Translations under genes and position numbers: made by a program | The notes under the pieces: model-generated | Told to the model about the DNA's origin: nothing | The model's input: only the letters and a program-made list of their open reading frames with translations | The model's database searches: none | From: Variovorax sp. JS1663 | Lineage (GTDB): Bacteria; Pseudomonadota; Gammaproteobacteria; Burkholderiales; Burkholderiaceae_C | Direction of reading: 5' to 3' | DNA: 64,000 bases | Assembly (NCBI RefSeq): GCF_002157355.1 | Contig: NZ_LYMK01000033.1 | Coordinates: forward strand, 19,574-83,573 | Part shown: positions 42,810 to 51,878 of the stretch, piece by piece | Numbering within the stretch: position 1 is the first letter of the stretch | How the letters are laid out: each line of letters starts with the position of its first letter

Positions 42810-43520
42810 CTACTGGAGCCTGGACGGCTCCGGATTGGCCGGATCCTCCTGCAGCCGCCGCAGCATCTCGGCCAGCGTCTTGCCGGGCTCGTCGCGAAAG
42901 CGCTCGGGCAGGACCTCGATGCGGTCGATGCGATCGATGCGGAAGCCACGGAAGTCCTGCCGAAGCTCGCACCAGGCCGAGAAGGTCCAGACCCGGCCCC
43001 AGTAGAAGCAACCCAATGGGCGCACGATGCGCTGGCTCGGGGAACCGCTGACGTCGTGGTAGTCCATGCGCAGCTTGTGGCGCGACTGCACCGCCTCGCG
43101 CAGCGTCTGCAGCCGTGCGCGCGTGCCGTCGTCCAGCGCGAGCGCCGGCGCGAAGAGGGCGAGGCTTTCTGCCGACACGCGCGCGGCAGGCGGCAATACG
43201 GAGAGAATCTTGCCCAGCGCCGTCCGGATGTCCTGCGCCATGGCCGGATCGACCCAGCTCTGCGCCATCCGGGCGGAAGCGACCAGCGCCGCGGCTTCAT
43301 CCTGCGTGAACATGAGCGGTGGAAGGTCGAAGCCGGCGCCCAGCCGATAGCCGACTCCGGCCTCTCCCTCGATCGGCACGCCCTGGCGCTGCAGGTCGGC
43401 CACGTCGCGGTAGATGGTGCGATCGGACACCTCCAGGCGCTGGGCGAGGAAGGCGGCAGTCGTGAGGCGTCGTCCGCGGATCAATTGGACGATCTGGAAC
43501 AGGCGGTCTGCGCGGCGCAT
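42810..43520 (-). CDS. WYL-domain (YafY-type) transcriptional regulator
   Basis: A 236-residue regulator. N-terminal helix-turn-helix (RRLTTAAFLAQRLEVSDRTIYRDVADLQRQG, HTH_11 type) is followed by a WYL domain in which the usual W-Y-L region reads RPLGCFYWGRVWTFSAWCELRQDFRGFRIDRI. WYL domains bind ligands and often regulate stress, DNA-damage or defence genes. It converges with dnaB (16-base gap) and lies downstream of the MGMT pseudogene, GyrI-like and EVE genes on the same strand. Confidence 0.88.
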   Translation of the reverse strand: MRRADRLFQIVQLIRGRRLTTAAFLAQRLEVSDRTIYRDVADLQRQGVPIEGEAGVGYRLGAGFDLPPLMFTQDEAAALVASARMAQSWVDPAMAQDIRTALGKILSVLPPAARVSAESLALFAPALALDDGTRARLQTLREAVQSRHKLRMDYHDVSGSPSQRIVRPLGCFYWGRVWTFSAWCELRQDFRGFRIDRIDRIEVLPERFRDEPGKTLAEMLRRLQEDPANPEPSRLQ

Positions 43521-43538
43521 GCAAAGGGTTGCTGAACT

Positions 43539-43810
43539 TCAAACGAGTTTCTTCTCGAAGTCTTCCATGAAATAGTGGCGCCCGCGCTGCACGACCAGAT
43601 GGCCTTTGGACTCGAGGCGGCGCATGAGTTGCTCCAGCCCGCCCGGGTACTTGAGATTGAGCGCGCCGTTCGCCTTGAGCGTGCGCCAATAGGGATCGTG
43701 CCTGTCCCGTGACGCACTTGCATGCGTTCGGGGATGGGCTTGATTTCCGGCAGGCCCGGATAGCCGCCGAGCCGGGCTCGCCAGTCCTTGCGGCCGCGGG
43801 AAGCGCTCAT
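43539..43810 (-). pseudogene. MGMT-family protein remnant with internal deletion and frameshift
   Basis: From ATG 43810 the reading frame gives a normal-looking start (KDWRARLGGYPGLPEIKPIP, then ERMQVRHGTG) and then degenerates. In a different frame, beginning near 43701, appears DPYWRTLKANGALNLKYPGG followed by a Lys/Arg-rich tail that stops at 43539. In intact relatives that I recall from Burkholderiales (about 130-150 residues, annotated MGMT family) these two parts are joined by a central segment of some 65-75 residues. Here that segment is missing and the frame is shifted. The family name and the missing length come from memory; the frame break is seen directly. The product is presumably non-functional. 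Confidence 0.6.
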
Positions 43811-43811
43811 C

Positions 43812-44267
43812 TCAGTCCGTGATCACGCCGATGTGGATAGCGACCTGGTCAGGGCCGCTGTAGGCCTCGAAATCGCTGCGATAGCTGCGCCGGATCTCGG
43901 GGTGTCGTTCGAAATACTGCCAGATCGATTCCCAGAGCGCGAGCACTATCTGCGGCATCTGGCCCTGGCCGGAGAAGACCAGGTAGTTGCCGGCCTCGAC
44001 CTTCACGGCCGAGGGGCCGTCCGAGACGGCCACCCCGGTCGTCAGGTCGAAGGCGCCGTGTGCGTCGGATTCATAAGCCGAGTAGACGCCATAGAGCCGC
44101 ATGTCGTCGACGCGATTCGGTGTCACGGCATAGACGCGTTCATCGAAGAAGCGCGTCCAGAGCTTGCTGATGCGTGCCGAGTGCGGGTCGTTCTCGGTCT
44201 GGTTGGTGGTGCGGACGGTGAGGCCGGCGATGGCGAAGCCGTCGTGGCGTTGAAGCTGCGGTTGCAT
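43812..44267 (-). CDS. GyrI-like/AraC effector-binding domain protein
   Basis: A 151-residue single-domain protein of the GyrI-like small-molecule-binding (SOUL/BmrR effector) type. Typical features are FAIAGLTVRTTNQ at the start, LWTRFFDE, LYGVYSAYESDAHGAFDLTTG and the closing EAYSGPDQVAIHIGVI with its conserved Glu. Such stand-alone domains bind hydrophobic cationic ligands or, in GyrI (SbmC), inhibit gyrase. It lies one base upstream of the pseudogene start, 26 bases after the EVE gene, all same strand. Confidence 0.82.
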   Translation of the reverse strand: MQPQLQRHDGFAIAGLTVRTTNQTENDPHSARISKLWTRFFDERVYAVTPNRVDDMRLYGVYSAYESDAHGAFDLTTGVAVSDGPSAVKVEAGNYLVFSGQGQMPQIVLALWESIWQYFERHPEIRRSYRSDFEAYSGPDQVAIHIGVITD

Positions 44268-44293
44268 GGTTCTCTCTCCAGGTAAATCTTGTG

Positions 44294-44749
44294 TCAGGGG
44301 CAGAGCTCCAGCGCTCGGGCGCTGGCGCGCATCGCATCGGCGATCAGCCGGATGTCGTGCTCGCTCACTTCGAAGAGCCCGAAGCGCAGTTTGTAGCCCC
44401 AGCGCTTCGGGTCTTCGACGAAGTCCAGTTGATCAAGAAGCGGAAGGATGGATGTCTCGCGTGCGGCTGCGTAGCGGACATCGAGCCGCCAAGGCACGAA
44501 GCCGCGACCCATGTCGACTTCGTAGGGCGCGCTCTGCTGGATGACGCCGATCGACACGAAGCTCTGCAGCTTGTCCGTGCCGCCGAAGACGGTGGTCGGC
44601 GAGTAGTAGGCGACGCGGTCTCCTGCCGCGATGCGCTTGAGCGGGCCGAGCTTTCCATGCCCTACCTGCATGAAGCCGACGTCAGCATGATCGCGCCCGA
44701 GACGGGCATGCTCGGCGCTGGCAACGGCAATCCAATTCCTTGAGCTCAT
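44294..44749 (-). CDS. EVE-domain-containing protein
   Basis: A 151-residue protein of the EVE/UPF0310 family, a PUA-like fold related to YTH domains that recognises modified bases. NWIAVASAEHARLG at the start, GFMQVGHGKLGPLKRIAAGDRVAYYSP, and RWGYKLRFGLFEVSEHDIRLI are family features. EVE proteins commonly occur beside restriction or toxin genes, where they may sense modified cytosine or RNA. No methylase or nuclease partner is adjacent here; the neighbours are a GyrI-like protein and a WYL regulator. Confidence 0.82.
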   Translation of the reverse strand: MSSRNWIAVASAEHARLGRDHADVGFMQVGHGKLGPLKRIAAGDRVAYYSPTTVFGGTDKLQSFVSIGVIQQSAPYEVDMGRGFVPWRLDVRYAAARETSILPLLDQLDFVEDPKRWGYKLRFGLFEVSEHDIRLIADAMRASARALELCP

Positions 44750-44835
44750 GCCGCCAATGCTGCGCCCCGGCTACTGACAACGTGCTGTCAGCAGCCTTGG
44801 CGTGTTCGGAAAACCGGCCTTCGCGGCCGTCCCGG

Positions 44836-46569
44836 CTACAGCACGTCGCTCGCGAAGTCCGCCAGGCGAGAGCGCTCGCCGCGTGCGAGCGTGATGTGGC
44901 CGCTGTGCGGCCAACCCTTGAATTTGTCGACCGCAAAGGTGAGGCCCGAAGAGCCCTCTGTCAGGTAAGGCGTATCGATCTGCGCCAGGTTGCCCATGCA
45001 GATGATCTTGGTGCCCGGACCCGCACGCGTGACCAGGGTCTTCATCTGCTTCGGCGTCAGGTTCTGCGCCTCGTCGATGATCACGTACTTGTTGAGGAAG
45101 GTGCGTCCGCGCATGAAGTTCATGCTCTTGATCTTGATGCGGCTGCGGATCAGCTCGTTGGTGGCTGCGCGCCCCCATTCGCCTGCTCCGCCGCCGTCGC
45201 CCTTGGCCAGGAACTCGAGGTTGTCGTCGAGCGCACCCATCCACGGGCCCATCTTCTCTTCTTCCGTACCGGGCAGGAAACCGATGTCCTCGCCCACGCT
45301 CACGGTGGCGCGGGTCATGATGATCTCGGTGTAGCGCCGGTCGTCCAGCACCTGCGTGAGGCCGGACGCCAGCGCCATCAGCGTCTTGCCGGTTCCTGCG
45401 GTGCCGGTCAGCGTGACGAAGTCCACCTCCGGGTCCATCAGCAGGTTCATCGCGAAATTCTGTTCGCGGTTGCGCGTGTTGACACCCCAGACGGCGTTCT
45501 TGATCGAGCCATAGTCCTTGAGCGTCTTGAGCACTGCCGTCTTGTCGCGGATCTCGGTCACCCGCGCATACATGCTCGGCTCGCCGGGCGCTTCGAAGTA
45601 AACGAACTGGTTGATGTAGAGGTTGGGTACCAGCGGGCCGCTGACCCGGTAGAAGGTGCTGCTGCCACTCTGCCAGCTCTCGATGGGCTTGCTCTGTCGG
45701 GTCCAGAAGTCGGCCGGTAGCGCCAGCGAGCCGGAGTAGAGCAGATCCCCGTCTTCCAGGGTCTTGTCGTTCTGGTAGTCGTCTGCCGCGAGGCCGAGGG
45801 CGCGCGCCTTGACGCGCATGTTGATGTCCTTCGACACCAGCACGACTTCCTGTTTCGGGCGCCCCGGTGCGTCCTTCACGTGGAGGTCGCGCAGCGCTTG
45901 GACCACGCCGAGGATCTGGTTGTCCGCCTTGCCTTGCGGCAGGCTGGTCGGCAGCGTGTAGTCGAGCGGATCGGTCTGGAAGAACAGCTTGCCGCCGGAC
46001 TCGCGGTGACCGGTGGAGTCGAGCTTCAGGCCCTTGCCGATGTCGGCACCCTGCGCGGCGGCGAGCGCGTCCAGCGTGCGGCTGGCCTGGCGGCCGTTGC
46101 GCGCGACCTCGGTCGTGCCTTTTTTGTGCCCGTCGAGTTCTTCCAGCACGATCATCGGCAGGAAGATGTCGTGCTCCTCGAAGCGGAACAGGCACATCGG
46201 GTCGTGCAGCAGCACGTTGGTGTCCAGCACGAAGAGCTTCGCGGGGCCGTTGGATTTGCTGCGCTTGGCCTTGTGTTGGCTGGCCACCGGCGCGGGCTCC
46301 GGCCGACCGTCGCCGGCGCCGCGCGCGGCTGGGGCCGGTGCAACCGGCGCTTTCAGCATCGGCAGGGGAGGCGCCTCGACCGCAGCACCGCCTTCCGCGG
46401 CGTGGCGGTCGAACAGTTCGAGCGGCTGGGGTCCGCTGGACCGGGTCTCTTCAGCGCGCCGGTCGGAGGAGCGACGGCCGCCCTTCCCATGCTGGGAACG
46501 GGCAGGCGCGTCGAGCGCGTCGGGCGACAGGAGCGCGGCGCGTTTCGTGGGGGCGGGAGGCAGGGGCAT
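44836..46569 (-). CDS. PhoH family protein with PIN domain (PhoH2-type)
   Basis: A 577-residue fusion of a PIN ribonuclease domain and a PhoH ATPase. A low-complexity N-terminal stretch (about residues 1-105, Pro/Ala/Arg-rich) precedes the PIN domain (KLFVLDTNVLLHDPMCLFRF, IVLEELDGHKKG with acidic residues of the nuclease site). The helicase-like PhoH part has Walker A TLTGTAGTGKTLMALASG, Walker B YVIIDEAQNLTPKQMK and the downstream GNLAQIDTPYL motif. PhoH2 proteins are RNA unwinding and cleaving enzymes. Minus strand, after bcp. Confidence 0.92.
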   Translation of the reverse strand: MPLPPAPTKRAALLSPDALDAPARSQHGKGGRRSSDRRAEETRSSGPQPLELFDRHAAEGGAAVEAPPLPMLKAPVAPAPAARGAGDGRPEPAPVASQHKAKRSKSNGPAKLFVLDTNVLLHDPMCLFRFEEHDIFLPMIVLEELDGHKKGTTEVARNGRQASRTLDALAAAQGADIGKGLKLDSTGHRESGGKLFFQTDPLDYTLPTSLPQGKADNQILGVVQALRDLHVKDAPGRPKQEVVLVSKDINMRVKARALGLAADDYQNDKTLEDGDLLYSGSLALPADFWTRQSKPIESWQSGSSTFYRVSGPLVPNLYINQFVYFEAPGEPSMYARVTEIRDKTAVLKTLKDYGSIKNAVWGVNTRNREQNFAMNLLMDPEVDFVTLTGTAGTGKTLMALASGLTQVLDDRRYTEIIMTRATVSVGEDIGFLPGTEEEKMGPWMGALDDNLEFLAKGDGGGAGEWGRAATNELIRSRIKIKSMNFMRGRTFLNKYVIIDEAQNLTPKQMKTLVTRAGPGTKIICMGNLAQIDTPYLTEGSSGLTFAVDKFKGWPHSGHITLARGERSRLADFASDVL

Positions 46570-46610
46570 GGGACGGTTCGCTCGCAGAAAAGAGAAGGCC
46601 AGAAAGCGAA

Positions 46611-46638
46611 AAAGCCGCCTGAAGACCCAAGCGGCTTT
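46611..46638 (-). terminator. Probable terminator downstream of bcp
   Basis: AAAGCCGC (46611-46618) pairs with GCGGCTTT (46631-46638) across a 12-base loop. Read on the minus strand the hairpin is followed by UUUUUCGC. It lies about 120 bases past the bcp stop and 40 before the phoH start. Confidence 0.5.
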
Positions 46639-46760
46639 GTTCGGTGGATGCGGTCGCGGAGCTCAACGGCATGAAACCATTATGCACATCAGGTGTGACA
46701 GGTTTCGTGATCGTTGTGCACCGCCAACGCCTCCTGGCAAAAGCTCACGAATGTTGCCGT

Positions 46761-47237
46761 TCAGGCGGGCTTCTTGAGGGTCTTGACGGCCTTGAGCACG
46801 TCGTCGACATGGCCGGGCACCTTGAGGCCCCGCCACTCGGCCTGGAGCACGCCATCGGCGCCGATCAGGAAGGTGCTGCGCTCGATGCCCTTGACCTTCT
46901 TGCCGTACATGATCTTGTTCTTGACCACGCCGAACATGTGGCACATCTTTTCCTCGGTGTCGGCGATCAACTCGAAGGGCAGTTCGAGCTTGGCCTTGAA
47001 CTCCTCGTGCGACTTCATGTTGTCGCGCGACACGCCGAACACGGTGGCGCCGGCTTTCACGAAGTCCTTGTAGCGGTCACGGAATTGCATGGCTTCCGTG
47101 GTGCAGCCGGGGGTATTGTCCTTGGGGTAGAAATACAGCACCAGCACTTGACCGAGATGCGAGGTGTTCGACACCTTGATCCCGCCGGTGGCGTTGGCGT
47201 CGAATTCAGGGATGGGTTTGTTGACAACGATCGCCAT
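46761..47237 (-). CDS. bcp: Thioredoxin-dependent peroxiredoxin (Bcp/PrxQ)
   Basis: A 158-residue thiol peroxidase. The peroxidatic Cys45 lies in FYPKDNTPGCTTEAMQFRD. Position 50 is Met, so the resolving Cys of two-Cys PrxQ enzymes is absent there; another Cys occurs in EEKMCHMFGV. STFLIGADGVLQAEWR is the usual C-terminal block. Reduces peroxides using thioredoxin. 191 bases upstream of phoH. Confidence 0.95.
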   Translation of the reverse strand: MAIVVNKPIPEFDANATGGIKVSNTSHLGQVLVLYFYPKDNTPGCTTEAMQFRDRYKDFVKAGATVFGVSRDNMKSHEEFKAKLELPFELIADTEEKMCHMFGVVKNKIMYGKKVKGIERSTFLIGADGVLQAEWRGLKVPGHVDDVLKAVKTLKKPA

Positions 47238-47405
47238 GAAACTTGTTTTCTCCGTTTGATTCCATCGTCCGGGCGGCCGTCCTGACGCCGGGGCTCTTGG
47301 CGTGGCTCACGGCACTCGGCATGATGGAGATTGGGCGTAGCTGGACGGGTGCTTGACTGGACGGGCCGCCGGTTTGCAACCCGCTATTTTAGCTCGAAAC
47401 CCCCC

Positions 47406-47792
47406 TCATTGCCCATCTTCAGGCCTCTCGATCAGCAGGGCGGCGACCACGTGCCGGCCCTCCCCTGCCAGGATGTTGTAAGTGCGGCAGGCGGCGGCCG
47501 TGTCCATGGTCTCTACGCCGGTGCGGCGGGCCATCAGCGGCTGGAGCCAGGCGGGCTGGGGGAAGCGGATGCGCGCACCGCTGCCGAAGATCACGAGTTC
47601 GGCGCCCAGTTCCGCCAACTGGGCGAACTGGGTGGCGCCCAGTTGCTCGAAGTGGCTGCAGTCCCAGGCGAAGCGCTCGCCCCGTGAGCCCACCACCACG
47701 CTGTTTTCGATCTTTTCGTTGTTGACGGCCACCCATCCGGGACCGTGCGCAGTCAGGGTCTGGACATCGGACTTGTCGGGCTGGAGCTTCAT
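47406..47792 (-). CDS. Mth938-like (DUF498) domain protein
   Basis: A 128-residue protein of the Mth938/NDUFAF3 fold. SVVVGSRGERFAWDCSHFEQL, LVIFGSGARIRFPQPAWLQPL and GVETMDTAAACRTYNILAGEGRHVVAALLI match the family. In mitochondria the relative NDUFAF3 helps complex I assembly; the bacterial role is unknown. ATG 47792 is preferred over the TTG at 47819, because a minus-strand TATAAT (47825-47820) overlaps that TTG and puts transcription start near 47813. Divergent from alaC. Confidence 0.8.
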   Translation of the reverse strand: MKLQPDKSDVQTLTAHGPGWVAVNNEKIENSVVVGSRGERFAWDCSHFEQLGATQFAQLAELGAELVIFGSGARIRFPQPAWLQPLMARRTGVETMDTAAACRTYNILAGEGRHVVAALLIERPEDGQ

Positions 47793-47860
47793 CAAGGAGA
47801 CCGGGGGAACTGTGGTCAAATTATAGGTTTTCCCCCGTGTACCCTGCCCCTGGAGGGACT

Positions 47861-49084
47861 TTGAAACCGCTCAAGAAATCGGCCAAGCTGGCCAACGTGC
47901 TCTACGACATCCGCGGCCCGATCATGGATGCCGCGAAGCAGATGGAGGAAGAGGGCCAGAAGATCATCAAGCTGAACATCGGCAACCTGGCCCCGTTCGG
48001 CTTCGATGCGCCCGAAGAGGTCCAGCAGGACATGATCCGCAACCTCCCGGCCTCCTCCGGCTACTCCGACAGCAAGGGCATTTTCGCGGCCCGCAAGGCG
48101 GTGATGCACGAGACCCAGAAGCAGGGCATCGCGGGCGTCGTGCTGGACGACATCTACCTCGGCAACGGTGCCAGCGAGCTGATCGCCATGGCCACCAACG
48201 CGCTGCTCAACGATGGCGACGAGTTGCTGCTGCCCGCGCCCGACTACCCGCTCTGGACGGCAGTGGCCAGCCTGTCGGGCGGCAAGCCGGTGCACTACCT
48301 GTGCGACGAGGAGAACGGCTGGATGCCCAGCCTCGACGACATCCGCGCCAAGATCACACCGCGCACCAAGGGCATCGTCGTCATCAACCCCAACAACCCG
48401 ACCGGCGCGCTGTACTCGGACGACCTGCTCAAGGACATCGTCGCCATTGCCCGCGAGCACAACCTGGTGATCCTGGCCGACGAGGTCTACGACAAGGTGC
48501 TGTACGACGGCGTCCGGCACACGGCCATCGGCAGCCTGTCGAAGGACGTGCTGACGCTGACCTTCAACTCGCTGTCGAAGAGCTACCGCTCCTGCGGCTA
48601 CCGTGCCGGCTGGATGGTGGTCTCGGGCGACAAGAAGATGGCCCAGGACTACATCGAGGGCCTCAACATGCTCTCGAACATGCGGCTGTGCCCCAACGTG
48701 CCGGGCCAGTGGGCGGTCCAGACCGCGCTCGGCGGCTACCAGAGCATCAACGAGCTCGTGGGGCCGGGCGGCCGGTTGCGCCATCAGCGCGACCTTGCCT
48801 ACGAGCTGATCACGGCCATTCCCGGCGTGAGCTGCGTCAAGCCCAGCGCTGCCCTGTACATGTTTCCGAAGCTCGACCCCAAGGTCTACCCGATCGAGGA
48901 CGATCGTCAGTTCTTCCTCGAGCTGCTGAAGGAAACCCGGGTGATGCTGGTGCAGGGCACTGGCTTCAACTGGGCCACGCCGGACCATTTCCGCATCGTG
49001 TTCCTGCCCCACGAAGAGGATCTGCGCGAAGCGATCAAGCGCATCGCCGATTTCCTCGAGCGCTATCGCAGCCGCAACGCCTGA
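47861..49084 (+). CDS. alaC: Glutamate-pyruvate (alanine) aminotransferase AlaC-type
   Basis: A 407-residue PLP-dependent fold-type I aminotransferase. MKPLKKSAKLANVLYDIRGP start; SGYSDSKGIFAARKAV; NPNNPTGALYS with the Asn that positions PLP; LADEVYDKVLYDG with the Asp; and LSKSYRSCGYRAGW with PLP-binding Lys240. I chose the TTG at 47861 because GGAGGG lies eight bases before it; a GTG at 47837 is the alternative. Immediately upstream of hom and thrC, so it probably belongs to the aspartate-family operon. Confidence 0.9.
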   Translation: MKPLKKSAKLANVLYDIRGPIMDAAKQMEEEGQKIIKLNIGNLAPFGFDAPEEVQQDMIRNLPASSGYSDSKGIFAARKAVMHETQKQGIAGVVLDDIYLGNGASELIAMATNALLNDGDELLLPAPDYPLWTAVASLSGGKPVHYLCDEENGWMPSLDDIRAKITPRTKGIVVINPNNPTGALYSDDLLKDIVAIAREHNLVILADEVYDKVLYDGVRHTAIGSLSKDVLTLTFNSLSKSYRSCGYRAGWMVVSGDKKMAQDYIEGLNMLSNMRLCPNVPGQWAVQTALGGYQSINELVGPGGRLRHQRDLAYELITAIPGVSCVKPSAALYMFPKLDPKVYPIEDDRQFFLELLKETRVMLVQGTGFNWATPDHFRIVFLPHEEDLREAIKRIADFLERYRSRNA

Positions 49085-49125
49085 GCGCGCGGCCCTGTAC
49101 CCCAGTTCCATCCCGGACGAATCGA

Positions 49126-50448
49126 ATGAAACCCATCCAAGTTGGCCTGCTCGGCATCGGCACGGTCGGTAGCGGCACCTTCAAGGTGCTCCAGCGCAAT
49201 CAGGAAGAGATCAAGCGCCGCGCAGGGCGCGGCATCGAGATCACCATGGTCGCGGACCTGGACGTGGCCCGCGCCAAGGCCGAGGTGGGCGAGGGCGTGC
49301 AGGTGGTGAACGACGCGCGTGCGGTCATTGCCAATCCCGCCATCGACATCGTGATCGAGCTGATCGGCGGCTACGGCATCGCCCGCGAGCTGGTGCTGGA
49401 GGCGATCGCCGCCGGCAAGCACGTGGTCACCGCCAACAAGGCGCTGCTGGCAGTGCATGGCACCGAGATCTTCGCGGCGGCCCATGCCAAGGGCGTGATG
49501 GTGGCCTTCGAGGCCGCGGTGGCCGGCGGCATCCCGATCATCAAGGCGCTGCGCGAAGGTCTCACCGCCAACAGCATCCAGTGGATCGCCGGGATCATCA
49601 ACGGCACCACCAATTTCATCCTCTCCGAGATGCGCGACAAGGGCCTGGACTTCGCCACCGTGCTGAAGGAAGCCCAGCGCCTGGGCTATGCCGAGGCCGA
49701 TCCCACGTTCGACATCGAGGGCGTGGACGCGGCTCACAAGGTCACGCTGATGAGCGCCATCGCCTTCGGCATCCCGGTGCAGTTCGACAAGGCGCACGTC
49801 GAGGGCATCACCAAGCTGGCGGCGCAGGACATCAAGTACGCCGAGCAGCTCGGCTACCGCATCAAGCTGCTGGGCGTGACCAAGCGCAAGGCGCAGGGCA
49901 TCGAGCTGCGCGTGCATCCGAGCCTGGTGCCGTCCAAGCGCCTGCTTGCCAACGTGGAGGGCGCGATGAACGCGGTGGTGGTCAACGGCGACGCCGTGGG
50001 CACAACGCTCTACTACGGCAAGGGCGCGGGCAGCGAGCCGACCGCCAGCGCGGTGATCGCCGACCTGGTGGACGTCACTCGCCTGCACACCGCCGACGCG
50101 GCGCACCGCGTGCCGCATCTGGCCTTCCATCCGGATTCGATGAGCGACCTGCAGATCCTCCCGATGTCCGAGGTCGTGACCAGCTACTACCTGCGCCTGC
50201 GCGTGGCCGACGAGGCCGGCGTTCTGGCCCAGGTCACCGGCCTGCTCGCCAACGCCGGCATCAGCATCGACGCCGTGCTGCAGCGCGAGGCGGACGAAGT
50301 CGGCGGCGAGGGCTCCACGCAGACCGATCTCATCATCCTGACGCACGACACGCGCGAAGGCACGCTGAATGATGCGCTGGCCCAGCTGCAGGCGCTGCCA
50401 ACCGTGCTCGCGCCGATCGTGCGCATCCGCAAGGAAGAACTGTCCTGA
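49126..50448 (+). CDS. hom: Homoserine dehydrogenase
   Basis: A 440-residue monofunctional enzyme reducing aspartate semialdehyde to homoserine. NAD(P) site VGLLGIGTVGSGTFKVLQ, catalytic region ANKALLAVHG, GGIPIIKALREGLTAN, NGTTNFIL and LGYAEADPTFDIEG. A C-terminal ACT domain (YYLRLRVADEAGVLAQVTG, about residues 350-430) offers threonine feedback control. thrC overlaps its stop by one base. Confidence 0.97.
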   Translation: MKPIQVGLLGIGTVGSGTFKVLQRNQEEIKRRAGRGIEITMVADLDVARAKAEVGEGVQVVNDARAVIANPAIDIVIELIGGYGIARELVLEAIAAGKHVVTANKALLAVHGTEIFAAAHAKGVMVAFEAAVAGGIPIIKALREGLTANSIQWIAGIINGTTNFILSEMRDKGLDFATVLKEAQRLGYAEADPTFDIEGVDAAHKVTLMSAIAFGIPVQFDKAHVEGITKLAAQDIKYAEQLGYRIKLLGVTKRKAQGIELRVHPSLVPSKRLLANVEGAMNAVVVNGDAVGTTLYYGKGAGSEPTASAVIADLVDVTRLHTADAAHRVPHLAFHPDSMSDLQILPMSEVVTSYYLRLRVADEAGVLAQVTGLLANAGISIDAVLQREADEVGGEGSTQTDLIILTHDTREGTLNDALAQLQALPTVLAPIVRIRKEELS

Positions 50449-51863
50449 TGCGCTACCTCTCCACGCGCGGCCAGCCGGAGCGCCGCCGTTTCTGCGAAAT
50501 CCTGCTCGAGGGCCTGGCGCCCGACGGCGGCCTGTACCTGCCCGAGCGCTATCCGCAGGTGGACGCGGCCACGCTCGCGAAGTGGCGCGGCCTGAGCTAT
50601 CCCGAGCTGGCCTTCGAGCTGCTGTCGCTCTACATCGACGACATTCCCGCGGCCGACCTGAAGGCGATTTGCGCGAAGACCTACACCGCCGAGATCTTCG
50701 GCACGGCCGAAATCGTGCCGCTGCGCGAGCTGGAGGACGGCGTGTACCTCGAGGCCCTGTCCAACGGCCCCACGCTGGCCTTCAAGGACATGGCGATGCA
50801 GCTTCTGGGCAACCTGTTCGAGTACGAACTGGGCCGCCGCGGCGAGGAGCTCAACATCCTCGGCGCGACCAGCGGCGACACCGGCAGCGCGGCCGAGTAC
50901 GCCATGCGCGGCAAGAAGGGCGTTCGCGTCTTCATGACCTCCCCCGACGGCCGCATGAGCCCCTTCCAGCAGGCGCAGATGTTCAGCCTGCAGGACCCGA
51001 ACATCCACAACCTCGCGGTCACGGGCGTGTTCGACGACTGCCAGGACATCGTCAAGGCGGTGTCGAGCGACCTGGACTTCAAGCGCAAGTACCGGATCGG
51101 CACCGTCAACTCGATCAACTGGGCGCGGCTGCTGGCGCAGGTGGTCTATTACTTCGCCGGGTACTTCCAGGCCACGGGCAGCAACGACAAGCAAGTCAGC
51201 TTCACCGTGCCCTCGGGCAACTTCGGCAACGTCTGCGCCGGCCACGTCGCGCGCTCGATGGGCCTGCCCATCCGCACCCTGGTGGTGGCCACCAACGAGA
51301 ACGACGTGCTCGACGAGTTCTTCCGCACCGGCGTCTACCGCGTTCGCTCGGCGGCCGACACGCACGAGACCTCGAGCCCCTCGATGGACATCTCCAAGGC
51401 CAGCAATTTCGAGCGCTTCGTGTTCGACCTGGTCGGCCGCGATGCCGCGAAGACGCGCGCGCTGTTCGAGGGCGAACTCGGCAGCAACGGCCGCTTCGAC
51501 CTCAGCGCCGACCCCGTGTTCGCCCAGGCTGCCGGCCGCTTCGGCTTCGCGAGCAGCCGCAGCACCCACGCCGATCGCCTCGCGACTATCCGTGACACCG
51601 ACAAGCGCTTCGCAACGCTGATCGACACCCACACCGCCGACGGGCTCAAGGCCGCGCGCGAGCACCTGGCCCCCGGCGTGCCGATGATCGTGCTGGAGAC
51701 GGCGCTGCCCATCAAGTTCGCCGAGACCATCGTGGAGGCGCTGGGTCATGCGCCCGATCGGCCGGCACGCTTCGAAGGCATCGAGGCGCTGCCCCGGCGC
51801 GTCGTGCAGTTGCCGGCGAATGCCGAGGCGGTGAAGGCCTACATCGCGCAGCACTGTGCCTGA
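50448..51863 (+). CDS. thrC: Threonine synthase
   Basis: A 471-residue PLP enzyme converting phosphohomoserine to threonine. N-terminal RGQPERRRFCEILLEGLAPDGG is characteristic of the longer type 2 enzymes. PLP Lys113 is in GPTLAFKDMAMQ, phosphate site in GATSGDTGSAAEYA, and NFGNVCAGHVA downstream. ATG 50448 overlaps the hom TGA (TGATG), indicating translational coupling. Confidence 0.97.
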   Translation: MRYLSTRGQPERRRFCEILLEGLAPDGGLYLPERYPQVDAATLAKWRGLSYPELAFELLSLYIDDIPAADLKAICAKTYTAEIFGTAEIVPLRELEDGVYLEALSNGPTLAFKDMAMQLLGNLFEYELGRRGEELNILGATSGDTGSAAEYAMRGKKGVRVFMTSPDGRMSPFQQAQMFSLQDPNIHNLAVTGVFDDCQDIVKAVSSDLDFKRKYRIGTVNSINWARLLAQVVYYFAGYFQATGSNDKQVSFTVPSGNFGNVCAGHVARSMGLPIRTLVVATNENDVLDEFFRTGVYRVRSAADTHETSSPSMDISKASNFERFVFDLVGRDAAKTRALFEGELGSNGRFDLSADPVFAQAAGRFGFASSRSTHADRLATIRDTDKRFATLIDTHTADGLKAAREHLAPGVPMIVLETALPIKFAETIVEALGHAPDRPARFEGIEALPRRVVQLPANAEAVKAYIAQHCA

Positions 51864-51878
51864 TCCGGCGGTCGACGC

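Noticed and set aside
44774..44791. CTGACA/TGTCAG hairpin between phoH and the EVE gene as a terminator
   Set aside because: Six pairs only and no U run on the minus strand after it; too weak to call.
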